Made by a program: the position numbers and the translations under genes
The notes under the pieces: generated by a model
Seen by the model: only the letters and a program-made list of their open reading frames with translations
Database searches by the model: none
What the model was told of the DNA's origin: nothing
Part shown: piece after piece, positions 53,260 through 62,263 of the stretch
Layout of the letters: every line of letters starts with the position of its first letter
How positions within the stretch are numbered: the stretch's first letter is position 1
Source of the DNA: Candidatus Goldiibacteriota bacterium HGW-Goldbacteria-1
GTDB lineage: Bacteria; Oederibacteriota; PGYV01
Assembly: GCA_002839855.1 (NCBI GenBank)
Contig: PGYV01000006.1
Span: 1-64,000 of the forward strand
Direction of reading: 5' to 3'
Length of the DNA: 64,000 nucleotides

Positions 53260-56200
53260 ATGAAGATAATTGAATTTTTTGCCAAGAAACACATACTGGT
53301 AAATCTTCTGGCTGTGTTTGTGACTGCCGCGGGTTTTTATACTTTTCTTACTTCGCCCAAAGAAGCTCTGCCTGAAATCAAATTCGGGCTGATAGTGATA
53401 CAGACTCTTTATCCGTCAGCCGCGCCGCAGGAAGTTGAAAAACTTATTACCACCCCGATAGAAGAGGCAATAGACGGCATAAAGGGTATTGACAGTATTA
53501 CATCTTCATCATCTGAAGGGGTTTCAATAGTAAGTATCACTTTAAAATCGGGAATTAAAGACGCTTCTGTTATTTTAAATGACATTAAAGGTGCAATTGA
53601 TAAAATACGCACTCTGCCCGCTGACGCGCAGGACCCGGTTGTAAGCGAACTTACAACTGATGAATTTCCGGTAATACAGCTTTCCGTTTCCGGCGGAAGC
53701 AATTACGGCGAATTAAGAGAAGCCGCAAAATTTATAGAAAACAAACTGTCTAAAATCCGCGGCGTTACAAAGGTTGATAAAATTGGTTATTATGACAAAG
53801 TTATATGGGTTGAATCTGACGCGGAAAAGGAAAGAAAGTACGGCGTTACTCTTTTTAACATTGCCAATGCCCTTAAAAACAGGAATATTTCAATACCCGC
53901 CGGCAATAAGGTGTTTGACGGTTATGAGAATTCCATCAGGGCCCTTGCGGAAATTAAAGACAGCAAAGATGTCGGCGGTGTGATTCTAAGGTCAAACGAT
54001 GTGGGCAGATACATAAATATTGCTGACGTGGCGGATGTTTATGAAGGATTTTCTGATTCAGACTTTTTAACAAGGGCGGACGGAGAGACCGCGATACTCT
54101 TTACAATACTTAAAACAAGCGGCGATGACACGCTTCGTATCAGCAGGGATGTAAAAGAAAATATAAAAAGCATAAAAACTCTTATACCGCCGTCGGTCAG
54201 GATAAAATTTTCCAATGACACATCATTATTTGTCAAAGACAGGCTTAATATTGTATTTTCAAACGGCATAGCCGGGGCGTTTTTGGTTGTAGCCATCCTG
54301 CTTTTGATGCTAAGGCCGTCAATAGCCGTAATGACCGCGCTTGGCCTTCCTGTGGCATTTGGACTTGCGCTTATAACTTTAAAAGCGCTTGGATTATCCT
54401 ATAATATGCTTTCGCTTTTTGGCTTTGTTATGGCGCTTGGGCTTCTTGTAGATGACGCCATAGTTGTGGGGGAAAATGTTTTCAGGCATATGGAAATGGG
54501 AAAAAGCGCCATGCAGTCAGCTGTTGACGGGGCCGCGGAAATGGTAATTCCCGTAACCGCGTCAGTTGCAACCACTATAGCCGCGTTTTTTCCTCTGTTA
54601 ATGGTAGGCGGTGTGCTTGGAAGTTTTCTGGCGCCTATTCCGACGGCGATTATTATAGCTATTACCGCGTCATTGATGGAATGCTACATAATACTGCCTT
54701 CGCATCTGGCTTATTTCGGGCAGTTTGGCGGTTCCGGCAGGCTGGCCCCGCTGCAGGATTCATTTACAAACACACTGAAAAATATTTACCTGAAAGTTCT
54801 TACCCCGGTTCTTAAACACAGATGGAAATTTATCGGTGTTATGATGGTTATTTTCCTGGGGGCGGTTTTCGCGGGCGGGATGAAAGGGGTGGAATTTTTC
54901 AGCCAGGAAACTGACGCCATAAACATAAAAATAAAGTGTGATAATCTTTTTTCCATAACGGATACGGATAAGGTTGTAAGGCAGATAGAACAGAAGCTTG
55001 ACGGAAATCTTTTAAAAGATGACGTGGAAACAATTTTCTACTATATAGGAAAGTATCCAAATTCCCAGGGGCAGCCCGAAACCGGCAGCAATCTTGCGCA
55101 GATAGAAATTTATCTGAAATTAAAAGCTGAAAGAAAAACCAAAGACACCAATGACGTGATAAGCGCGGTCAGGCAGTTTGTAGGCAAGCCCGAAGGTGTA
55201 ACCGACATAAAAATATCCGGAGTCACCAGAGAAGGCGGACCGGGAAGAAATGACATTGATTATTCGGTTGTGGGCGATTCGTATGAAAAACTTCAGCCTG
55301 CGGTTTTGGAACTTATTACGGCCGCGAAAACCATCAGCGGGGTCACTGAAATATCGGCTAACCTTGAACAGGGAAAGAAAGAACTGCGCCTTATCATGGA
55401 CGAAAAGAAAGCGTCACAGGCCGGTATTATGCTGTCGGATATAGGAATGATGCTGCGCGGAGCAGTAGCGGGCGTAAAAGTAACATCAATAAAGAGGGAC
55501 GGGGAAGATATAGACGTCATAGTAAAGGCAAAAGATTCAGAGATAAAATCATTAGATGACCTGCTGTCCCTGAAAATCCCAAACAGGACAGGCGCAAATA
55601 TACCCCTGAAGAATCTGGTATCAATAGAAAAAGGCTACAGCTATTCCGTGCTTAAACACAAGGATACAAAAAAGGCAATAAGTGTTCTGGGGTCTATTGA
55701 TAAAAAAGAAACAACCGTAAACAGCGTAAATTCAAAACTGCTTGAAAAAATAGCGGCGCTTAAGATGAAATATCCGGATGTTGAATTTATAACAGGCGGG
55801 GAGTTTAAAGAGATGCGGGAAACGTTCAGGTCTTTGGGGAACGCTTTTGCCGTGGCATTATTCCTTATATTCATTATATTGGCCACGCTTTTTAATTCAC
55901 TGATTCAGCCGTTTATTATAATGCTTGCAATACCTTTTGGATTTATGGGAGTTATGCTTACGCTTGCAATTCACGGCATGCCTGTATCATTCGGAGCGTT
56001 TATGGGGTTTGTGGGGCTGTCAGGCGTGGTTGTAAATAACTCTTTGATAATGACGGATTTTATAAACAAAAATATTAAAAGCGGGATTGCTTTTGAAGAA
56101 GCTGTTTTAAGCGGTGCAATATCAAGGTTAAGGCCTATCTTTCTTACAACCGCAACCACCGCGGCCGGTTTATTGCCGCTGGGATACGGCCTTTTCGGCG

Positions 56201-56376
56201 CAAACGACCCATTCTTAAAACCTGTAGCGCTTGTTTTTGCGTGGGGTCTGATATTTTCCACGGTGGTAACTCTTTTTATGATACCGGTATTTACCGTTAT
56301 GATGCACAATTTAAAAGTAACCTTTTTACGCGTTTTCCGCAAAGACAAAAACAACGAATACGCGTTTAAAAAATAG
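53260..56376 (+). CDS. RND-superfamily efflux pump subunit (second of two)
   Basis: 1038 residues from the ATG at 53260 (site AGGGGTG; a GTG at 53254 would add two residues but overlaps the site). Close paralogue of the upstream pump along its whole length: KEALPEIKFGLIVIQTLYPSA, GLLVDDAIVVGENVFRHME, GVMLTLAIHGMPVSFGAFMGFVGLSGVVVNNSLIM. It lacks the Lys-rich insertion of the first. Tandem RND genes occur in heteromeric pumps such as MdtBC, which suggests a mixed trimer. Gap to the upstream gene is 103 bases. Substrate unknown. Confidence 0.9.
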   Translation: MKIIEFFAKKHILVNLLAVFVTAAGFYTFLTSPKEALPEIKFGLIVIQTLYPSAAPQEVEKLITTPIEEAIDGIKGIDSITSSSSEGVSIVSITLKSGIKDASVILNDIKGAIDKIRTLPADAQDPVVSELTTDEFPVIQLSVSGGSNYGELREAAKFIENKLSKIRGVTKVDKIGYYDKVIWVESDAEKERKYGVTLFNIANALKNRNISIPAGNKVFDGYENSIRALAEIKDSKDVGGVILRSNDVGRYINIADVADVYEGFSDSDFLTRADGETAILFTILKTSGDDTLRISRDVKENIKSIKTLIPPSVRIKFSNDTSLFVKDRLNIVFSNGIAGAFLVVAILLLMLRPSIAVMTALGLPVAFGLALITLKALGLSYNMLSLFGFVMALGLLVDDAIVVGENVFRHMEMGKSAMQSAVDGAAEMVIPVTASVATTIAAFFPLLMVGGVLGSFLAPIPTAIIIAITASLMECYIILPSHLAYFGQFGGSGRLAPLQDSFTNTLKNIYLKVLTPVLKHRWKFIGVMMVIFLGAVFAGGMKGVEFFSQETDAINIKIKCDNLFSITDTDKVVRQIEQKLDGNLLKDDVETIFYYIGKYPNSQGQPETGSNLAQIEIYLKLKAERKTKDTNDVISAVRQFVGKPEGVTDIKISGVTREGGPGRNDIDYSVVGDSYEKLQPAVLELITAAKTISGVTEISANLEQGKKELRLIMDEKKASQAGIMLSDIGMMLRGAVAGVKVTSIKRDGEDIDVIVKAKDSEIKSLDDLLSLKIPNRTGANIPLKNLVSIEKGYSYSVLKHKDTKKAISVLGSIDKKETTVNSVNSKLLEKIAALKMKYPDVEFITGGEFKEMRETFRSLGNAFAVALFLIFIILATLFNSLIQPFIIMLAIPFGFMGVMLTLAIHGMPVSFGAFMGFVGLSGVVVNNSLIMTDFINKNIKSGIAFEEAVLSGAISRLRPIFLTTATTAAGLLPLGYGLFGANDPFLKPVALVFAWGLIFSTVVTLFMIPVFTVMMHNLKVTFLRVFRKDKNNEYAFKK

Positions 56377-56642
56377 TTTTTTAATATTGTTATAGTTTCG
56401 TCACCCGCATTGTCCGGCTCTTTTGTTTGGTAGGCGCACCTTTTAAGGTGCGGCAGTTTATCTTGTCTTTGAACTTGTATTAATATCACGAATGCCTGCG
56501 ATGTCTCAACATTCACGCTATCCGGCTCTGTTTGCTCTTGTATCTTCCAATCATCCAACCCTCCGACCTTCTGACCCTCAGTTTTCCTTCCGTCCCTCCG
56601 CACATCCGTCCCTCTGATCTATTTTTGCACAAAAATAACCAC
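56377..56642. repeat. Gap with hairpin remnants
   Basis: 56427-56460 is a full TGGTAGGCGC hairpin (ACCTT/AAGGT) preceded by TGTCCGGCTCTTTTGTTTGG, the tail of the GTAGGGA class as in the 47363 cluster. A second CCGGCTCTGTTTGCTCTTGT remnant lies near 56521-56540, then CCAATCATCCAACCCTCCGACC and two CCGTCCCTC phrases in pre-gene orientation. No gene seen. Confidence 0.65.
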
Positions 56643-56696
56643 AACAAAAACGCTTTTTGTTTGTCTAAATATCATTGAAACTAAAGCGTTTTTGTT
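56643..56696. promoter_or_regulatory. 14-bp perfect inverted repeat before the GH74 gene
   Basis: AACAAAAACGCTTT (56643-56656) and its exact complement AAAGCGTTTTTGTT (56683-56696). Each arm contains AAAACGCTTT-like sequence with a CG step, so it may be two operator half-regions or a hairpin. Confidence 0.55.
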
Positions 56697-56714
56697 AAAT
56701 CGGGAATAAAGCAA

Positions 56715-56743
56715 TTGACGGGGGATTAATTAAAAGTTATTAT
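56715..56743 (+). promoter_or_regulatory. Predicted promoter of the GH74 gene
   Basis: TTGACG (56715-56720), a 17-base spacer and TATTAT (56738-56743), 42 bases before the ATG. Confidence 0.6.
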
Positions 56744-56785
56744 TTAAATGAATTAAGGGAATCAACAAATATACGGGAGAAATTA

Positions 56786-59700
56786 ATGAACAAACTGAAA
56801 GCTAAGCTGCTCTCCTTATTAATAATATTTATTCTGGCAGGCGCGGTATTCGCCGAACCCTATACCTGGAAAAGCGTGCAGGTGGGCGGCGGCGGATTTG
56901 TGACCGGTTTTGTTTATCACCCCCTTGAACAGAACCTTCTGTACGCGCGCACAGACATGGGCGGCGCTTACAGGTGGGACAATACAAACAGCAAATGGAT
57001 TCCCATAACAGATTCCATGACAAGGGACAACGCCGATAATATGGGTATTTTAGGAATGGCGGTTGACCCGTCTGATGTAAACAGAGTCTACATGCTTTGC
57101 GGCAAATACACACAGAGCTGGGCGGTCAATGGGAATTTTCTTGCGTCAAATGATAAAGGCAATACCTGGACAATTAACGCGCTTAACTTTAAAGTGGGCG
57201 GCAACGAAGTTGGCCGCGGCGCAGGCGAAAGGGTGGCGGTTGACCCTAATCTTGGAACTGTAATATTTGTCGGAAGCTCCGGCACCACTCCAAGCGGATT
57301 ATGGAAATCCACGAACAGAGGGACTTCCTTTACACAGGTAACATCATTCCCGCAGACAATAATAAATTTTATTATCTTTGATAAAAATTCAACTGTCACA
57401 GCCGCCGGCACACAGACGGTTTATGTGGGAGCGGGCGTTAACGGCAGCAGCCTTTATAAAAGCACGGATGGCGGCGCTACATGGACTTTGGTTGCAGGGC
57501 AGCCGGCAGGCGTGCAGGCGTTCCGCGGAGTCTTAATCGGCACCACATTTTATCTTACATACGCAAGCAATAACGGGCCCAATAACAGCAACGCCACGGG
57601 TTATGTTTATAAATACAATACATCAACAGGGGCATTCACCAATATCACGCCTGTTACCACCGGCTTTGGTTATTCCGGTATATCGGTTGACCCACAGAAC
57701 ACTGACAACATAATTGTTTCCACGCTGTTTCGATGGACGCCAATGGACGCTATTTATTACTCCACAAACGGCGGCACAAGCTGGACAGAAAAAAATGCGA
57801 CAGCCACATGGGACAGGACATACGCGCCATATTCTGCTTCAAGCAGCCCGCACTGGGTAACAGATGTTCAGATAGACCCGTTTAACTCCAACAAAGCAAT
57901 CTGGAATACCGGATACGGATTATGGATGACTTCTAACCTGCAGAGCGCGCCTGTGAAATGGGAATTTAATAACAGGGACCTTGAAGAAACGGTTCCACTG
58001 CAGATTATAAGCCCGCCTTCCGGCGCTAATCTGCTGACCGCAATGGGCGATATAGACGGTTTCAGGCACAACGATTTGGATGTTTCTCCGCCGCAGGGAA
58101 GGTACAGCCCGAATAAAGGCACCACATTATCAATAGCATTCGCGGAAAGCGTACCGCTTAAAATTGTAAAAGGGTATAATTCATCTCCGTTCGGCGCTTA
58201 TTCAACTGACGGCGGCACAACGTGGATAGATTTTTCTTCTTATCCTTCCGGTACTTCAGGCGGCGGCAGCAAGGCGATTGCAATTTCCGCAAACGGCACT
58301 AACATAGTCTGGTCGCCTGCAGGTGCTGCAGTTTCATACTCTACTAATAACGGCTCTTCGTGGACAACATCAGCGGGAAGCCCGCCGGCGAATTTTAGCC
58401 CGGTGGCTGACAGAATAAATTCAAGTAAGTTTTATTTATATGACGGTGTTACCGGCACAATGTGGCGTTCCACAAATGGCGGCGCAACATTTGCCGCTGC
58501 AGCATCAGGGCTGCCAATGGTTCCAAGCTGGGCCCCGGCTGACGGCGTCTGCGCGGCAGCGCCGGGCAATGAAGGGCACTTATGGATAACAACAGCCGCA
58601 GGCGGACTTTACAGGTCAACTGATTCAGGCGCCACAGCGGTAAAAGTAAACAGCGTTACAGCGGCTTACAGAATTGGTTTTGGAATGGCGGCATCGGGCT
58701 ACACGTATCCGGCAATTTATATGCAGGGGATTGTAGGCGGGGCCCTTGGTTTCTACCGGTCAATTGACACGGGCGCAACGTGGGAAAGAATAAATACAAT
58801 TGCCAATCAGTACGGCTACGTACATCAGATAACAGGCGATCCGCGAATTTACGGCAGGTGTTATGTTTCAGCAGAAGGCCGCGGCGCGCTTTACGGCGAT
58901 CCTGCAGGCACCCCAACCGACACACCGACAAGCACTTACACAGTAACACCGGGCGGCCCCACATTCACATTCACACAGACGCCCACAGATACGGCAACCG
59001 CAACGCCTACAAACGCGTACAAACTTATATATGACGGCGATACACCGGGATACATGCTTGCTGACGGCGCTATTAATACAAATACTGCCGGTTCTTTAAC
59101 CGAAGGCGCAGGCGGAGTTACAGGAAATGGAATGATAGCCGCTTATACATCCCCGGCTTATTGGGGGCAGGCGCAGTGGGACATCCCCGGCGCAAACCAG
59201 CAGATGGACGGGAATACGGATATTGTATTTAACATAAAAGCTTTAACAGGTACTGTTTCACAGTATCTGCTTTATCTTGACTGGACTTACGCGTTTATAA
59301 CTGTCGCAAACTATCTTGAAGAAGGCGGCGCGATAGACACAACATGGAAGACTGTCAGAATTCCTATAGCGGACGTACTTTCCAATACACATACTGCCAT
59401 TTATTACCTTGCGTTTATTAACAACGCCGATACAGACTACTCCGTAATAGTTGACAATGTCCGCTTTGAAGGGGCGGCCGCGGTTTCAACATCCACGTTT
59501 ACAAACACCGCGACACAAACAAGTACTTACACATCAACTTACACGGCTACAAATACATACACGCAAACGGAAACAGAAGTGCCCGCGACAAATACTTTTA
59601 CGCAGACGTATACCGAAACTTTTACTGCCACAGCAACAGACACAAACCTGATATCAACCAATACTTTTACATCAACGCCTACTGATACCTCAACAGCCAC

Positions 59701-61636
59701 ATATACCAATACAGAAACACAGACTTCGGCGGATACCCCCACAGACACATTCACCAACACGTCAACTTATACAAACACAGAAACAGAAACCCCCACGCAG
59801 ACTTACACATTCACGGACACGGTAACCCCGGGCGGGCCCACATTTACGGACACACCTACAGCCACACAGACTTTTACGCCTATGCCTTGCGCGTGCGGTG
59901 TGGTTTACGGCAACACCAATACAACCGCAATGGTAGGGGCAAGTATATATAATTCGCTGACCGCCATTCCTATATATGTTTCCGAAAACACAATAATGGA
60001 AAGCATGGGTGTCCACCTTGTCTCAAGCGCCGGCGGATATATAAAGATGGCGCTTTACACAAATGACGGGTCAGCGCCTTTGAATCTTATTGTATCTTCA
60101 ACAGACACGCCTTCGGCTGCGGGCTGGAATATCGTGGACGTTGTTGATACGCCTTTAACCGCGGGTGTTTATTGGATAGTTATAAATACAGAAAGCGGAA
60201 TACTGGTAAGCGCAATGGCGGGAATGCAGAACGCGGAGCTTTACACCGGATATTTCAGTGAAGCTTCCGCAATGCCGGCAACATTCCCGACAGCCGGTGT
60301 ATCGCCCGGCAACGGCAGTTACGCGCTTGTAATTAACGCGTGCCCGGGTTCATGTGACACACCCACGGAAACGCCAACGCCTGTTCTGCCGTGCATGTGT
60401 GAAGATGATTTTGGTTTACAGTATACTCCGACAGCGGCAACGGTAAATATATCCGGTTATGTTTCCGCAAACGTTTATTATATGGGATATAACGGCACAT
60501 TAAGCGGAATTGACCTGCACGTGGAATCGGGTTCGGGATATGTCCGCCTTGCGGTTTATTCAAATGACAATTCCACGGGGACAAATGTCCCTTACATACT
60601 GCAGGTGCAGACAGAAGAAACTGCGGTAACAACAGGGGATAACTTAATACCGCTGCCGTCAGCTCATTTGAATTCAGGAATCTATTGGATAGCAATTCAA
60701 ATGTCGCCCGGACTTATGGTTTCAAGGGATATAGGCAGCAGCGGCGATGAAATGTATTATGAAATGACTTACGGAAATTTTCCAGGATTTCTGCCGTGGC
60801 CAATGGGGCAAAGCGCGGGCAATTGGGCATTCAAGGTAAACTACTGCCCGGATACCTGCAATACCCCTACAGAGACTTTTACAGCCACTTATACTTACAC
60901 AGACACACAGACGGCGACATTTACGCAGACGTACACAGAAACATATACCGCAACAGAAACAGTTACAACAGGCGGGCCTACATTTACGTTTACTGATACG
61001 CCCACAGAAACCTTTACAGAAACTGCGACAGAAATATTTACAGAGACTCCCACGGAAACAGCGGCAGAGACTGCGACATACACAAACACCGTCCCGCCCG
61101 CGTCCACTTCAACATACACGCATACAATCACTGATACATACACTTATACAGCCACGCACACTTATACAAACACAGCGACTTTTTCACACACAAACACTTT
61201 AATACCTTCAGACACTTACACACAGACTCCGTCACAGACGCCTACAAACACCAACACTTACACGGCAACAGTAAGTGTTCCCACAAACACATTCACGCCC
61301 ACACCCGTGGCAACAGAAGCGGAATTTAAGGTGAAAGACCAGCTTGCTTACCCGAACCCGGTAAACCCCGGCGACAACCCGTATATTTTTGTGAAGTATT
61401 ACGCCACAAGAAATTACAAAGAGGTTCATTTCAGAATGTATTCGTCGTCGTTAAGGCTGGTGGATGAAATCGCGTATAAAAATTCTTATACAGCGGGCAA
61501 TCACGTAATCCCGATACCGGATAAACATTTTAAAGGCCTCGCCAACGGCGCTTATTACTATTTAATTCTGCTTATTGACAACGACGGCAAAGAAGCCCGC
61601 GGCCCGGTAGGGAAGATAATAGTTCTTAAGAAGTGA
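56786..61636 (+). CDS. Secreted GH74 xyloglucanase with CBM-like module, duplicated novel module and YPNP domain
   Basis: 1616 residues; signal peptide ends VFAEP, site GGGAGA. The catalytic region (about 24-705) is the double propeller of GH74, with repeated sialidase-like WKSTNRG, YKSTDGGATW and YRSTDSG blades. Asp57 in ARTDMGGAYRW and Asp422 in MGDIDGFRH are the likely catalytic pair. GH74 enzymes cut xyloglucan internally. A module starting IYDGDTPG (about 747-895) is shared with GH44 and GH5 here. After a Thr-rich linker come two copies of a Cys-containing domain (about 1033-1190 and 1200-1358) that I do not recognise. A further linker and the C-terminal domain (about 1512-1616, YPNPVNPG, YSSSLRL, GAYYYLIL) complete it. 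Monocistronic. Confidence 0.92.
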   Translation: MNKLKAKLLSLLIIFILAGAVFAEPYTWKSVQVGGGGFVTGFVYHPLEQNLLYARTDMGGAYRWDNTNSKWIPITDSMTRDNADNMGILGMAVDPSDVNRVYMLCGKYTQSWAVNGNFLASNDKGNTWTINALNFKVGGNEVGRGAGERVAVDPNLGTVIFVGSSGTTPSGLWKSTNRGTSFTQVTSFPQTIINFIIFDKNSTVTAAGTQTVYVGAGVNGSSLYKSTDGGATWTLVAGQPAGVQAFRGVLIGTTFYLTYASNNGPNNSNATGYVYKYNTSTGAFTNITPVTTGFGYSGISVDPQNTDNIIVSTLFRWTPMDAIYYSTNGGTSWTEKNATATWDRTYAPYSASSSPHWVTDVQIDPFNSNKAIWNTGYGLWMTSNLQSAPVKWEFNNRDLEETVPLQIISPPSGANLLTAMGDIDGFRHNDLDVSPPQGRYSPNKGTTLSIAFAESVPLKIVKGYNSSPFGAYSTDGGTTWIDFSSYPSGTSGGGSKAIAISANGTNIVWSPAGAAVSYSTNNGSSWTTSAGSPPANFSPVADRINSSKFYLYDGVTGTMWRSTNGGATFAAAASGLPMVPSWAPADGVCAAAPGNEGHLWITTAAGGLYRSTDSGATAVKVNSVTAAYRIGFGMAASGYTYPAIYMQGIVGGALGFYRSIDTGATWERINTIANQYGYVHQITGDPRIYGRCYVSAEGRGALYGDPAGTPTDTPTSTYTVTPGGPTFTFTQTPTDTATATPTNAYKLIYDGDTPGYMLADGAINTNTAGSLTEGAGGVTGNGMIAAYTSPAYWGQAQWDIPGANQQMDGNTDIVFNIKALTGTVSQYLLYLDWTYAFITVANYLEEGGAIDTTWKTVRIPIADVLSNTHTAIYYLAFINNADTDYSVIVDNVRFEGAAAVSTSTFTNTATQTSTYTSTYTATNTYTQTETEVPATNTFTQTYTETFTATATDTNLISTNTFTSTPTDTSTATYTNTETQTSADTPTDTFTNTSTYTNTETETPTQTYTFTDTVTPGGPTFTDTPTATQTFTPMPCACGVVYGNTNTTAMVGASIYNSLTAIPIYVSENTIMESMGVHLVSSAGGYIKMALYTNDGSAPLNLIVSSTDTPSAAGWNIVDVVDTPLTAGVYWIVINTESGILVSAMAGMQNAELYTGYFSEASAMPATFPTAGVSPGNGSYALVINACPGSCDTPTETPTPVLPCMCEDDFGLQYTPTAATVNISGYVSANVYYMGYNGTLSGIDLHVESGSGYVRLAVYSNDNSTGTNVPYILQVQTEETAVTTGDNLIPLPSAHLNSGIYWIAIQMSPGLMVSRDIGSSGDEMYYEMTYGNFPGFLPWPMGQSAGNWAFKVNYCPDTCNTPTETFTATYTYTDTQTATFTQTYTETYTATETVTTGGPTFTFTDTPTETFTETATEIFTETPTETAAETATYTNTVPPASTSTYTHTITDTYTYTATHTYTNTATFSHTNTLIPSDTYTQTPSQTPTNTNTYTATVSVPTNTFTPTPVATEAEFKVKDQLAYPNPVNPGDNPYIFVKYYATRNYKEVHFRMYSSSLRLVDEIAYKNSYTAGNHVIPIPDKHFKGLANGAYYYLILLIDNDGKEARGPVGKIIVLKK

Positions 61637-61637
61637 C

Positions 61638-61672
61638 GCAGCTTGGCAGCTAGGCGGCTAAGCAGCTAGGCT
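61638..61672 (+). repeat. Octamer array after the GH74 stop
   Basis: CAGCTTGG, CAGCTAGG, CGGCTAAG and CAGCTAGG, period 8, starting three bases after the TGA. Confidence 0.8.
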
Positions 61673-61688
61673 AAAAAAAAATAAGGTT

Positions 61689-61846
61689 TGGTAGGCGCAC
61701 CCTTCAGGGTGCGGCAGTTGGTCTTGTTTTATTTCAATCTAAACACCGCACCCTAAAGGGTGCGGCTACCAAACCAAAGCAAATAACGGATTGTATATAA
61801 AAATGTTTCAGATGTGGTAGACGCGGGTCTTTATCCCGCGGCAGTT
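61689..61846. repeat. Three hairpin elements, two facing
   Basis: Forward 61689-61719 (TGGTAGGCGCACCC-TTCA-GGGTGCGG), reverse 61744-61772 (ACCC-TAAA-GGGT, ending GGCTACCA) and forward 61815-61846 (TGGTAGACGCGGG...CCCGCGG). Confidence 0.85.
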
Positions 61847-61959
61847 AATGTGTAAATCCCGGTAATTTCTTCGCTATAGCTTAATTGCTTAACCCGCTTA
61901 TGCTTAATATTTATAATGCCATTTGTGACTATAATCACTGTTTTTTCATCTTTATTAAG

Positions 61960-62045
61960 TATAATTGTTATAGATGTAGGGGCGGTGTTTTAGGCAGAGA
62001 TGGTGAGGTAAAAGCGGCGGATGAAAATCCGCCGCTTTTATTTTT
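61960..62045 (+). ncRNA. Possible small RNA ending in a strong terminator
   Basis: TATAAT at 61960-61965 could start an RNA near 61972. AAAAGCGGCGGAT (62010-62022) pairs perfectly with ATCCGCCGCTTTT (62027-62039) around GAAA, followed by ATTTTT. The terminator is about 370 bases from the GH74 stop and precedes no same-strand gene end, so a transcript of about 70-75 bases is possible. No convincing -35 box, and the segment GTAGGGGCGGTG also resembles the dispersed hairpin family, so this is tentative. Confidence 0.35.
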
Positions 62046-62063
62046 AGCAAATATGTTTTTTAA

Positions 62064-62132
62064 AGTAGAGACGCAACATGTTGCGTCTCTACTTTAAAAT
62101 ATAAAACCCGCACCCTAAAGGGTACGCCTACC
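62064..62132. repeat. GTAGAGACGC palindrome and reverse hairpin
   Basis: 62064-62094 is AGTAGAGACGCAACATGTTGCGTCTCTACT, a near-perfect palindrome given here by position (arms of about 13 bases around ACATGT). 62107-62132 is a reverse TGGTAG-type copy with ACCC-TAAA-GGGT arms ending GCCTACCA. Confidence 0.8.
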
Positions 62133-62178
62133 AGATCCATGCCAAACCTTCCGTCCCTCCGGCCATCGTGTTTTTATG

Positions 62179-62214
62179 CCAAGCCTCCAACCATCCAAGC
62201 CTCTAAGCCTCCGC
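62179..62214 (-). repeat. Degenerate octamer array upstream of murJ
   Basis: CCAAGCCT, CCAACCAT, CCAAGCCT, CTAAGCCT and CCGCCTTT, period 8, after a CTTCCGTCCCTCC phrase. Confidence 0.65.
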
Positions 62215-62263
62215 CTTTAAAAAACAATATCTTTATCTCAATAATTATTATATAATTTTCATC

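Noticed and set aside
22497-61636. Cellulosome organisation
   Set aside because: No dockerin (paired calcium loops at the C-terminus of the enzymes) or cohesin modules are seen. The DxDGxG motifs at 13802-17287 are propeller blades, not dockerins.
61885-62097. 70-residue frame before murJ
   Set aside because: It crosses a strong terminator and a palindromic repeat and lacks a ribosome site.
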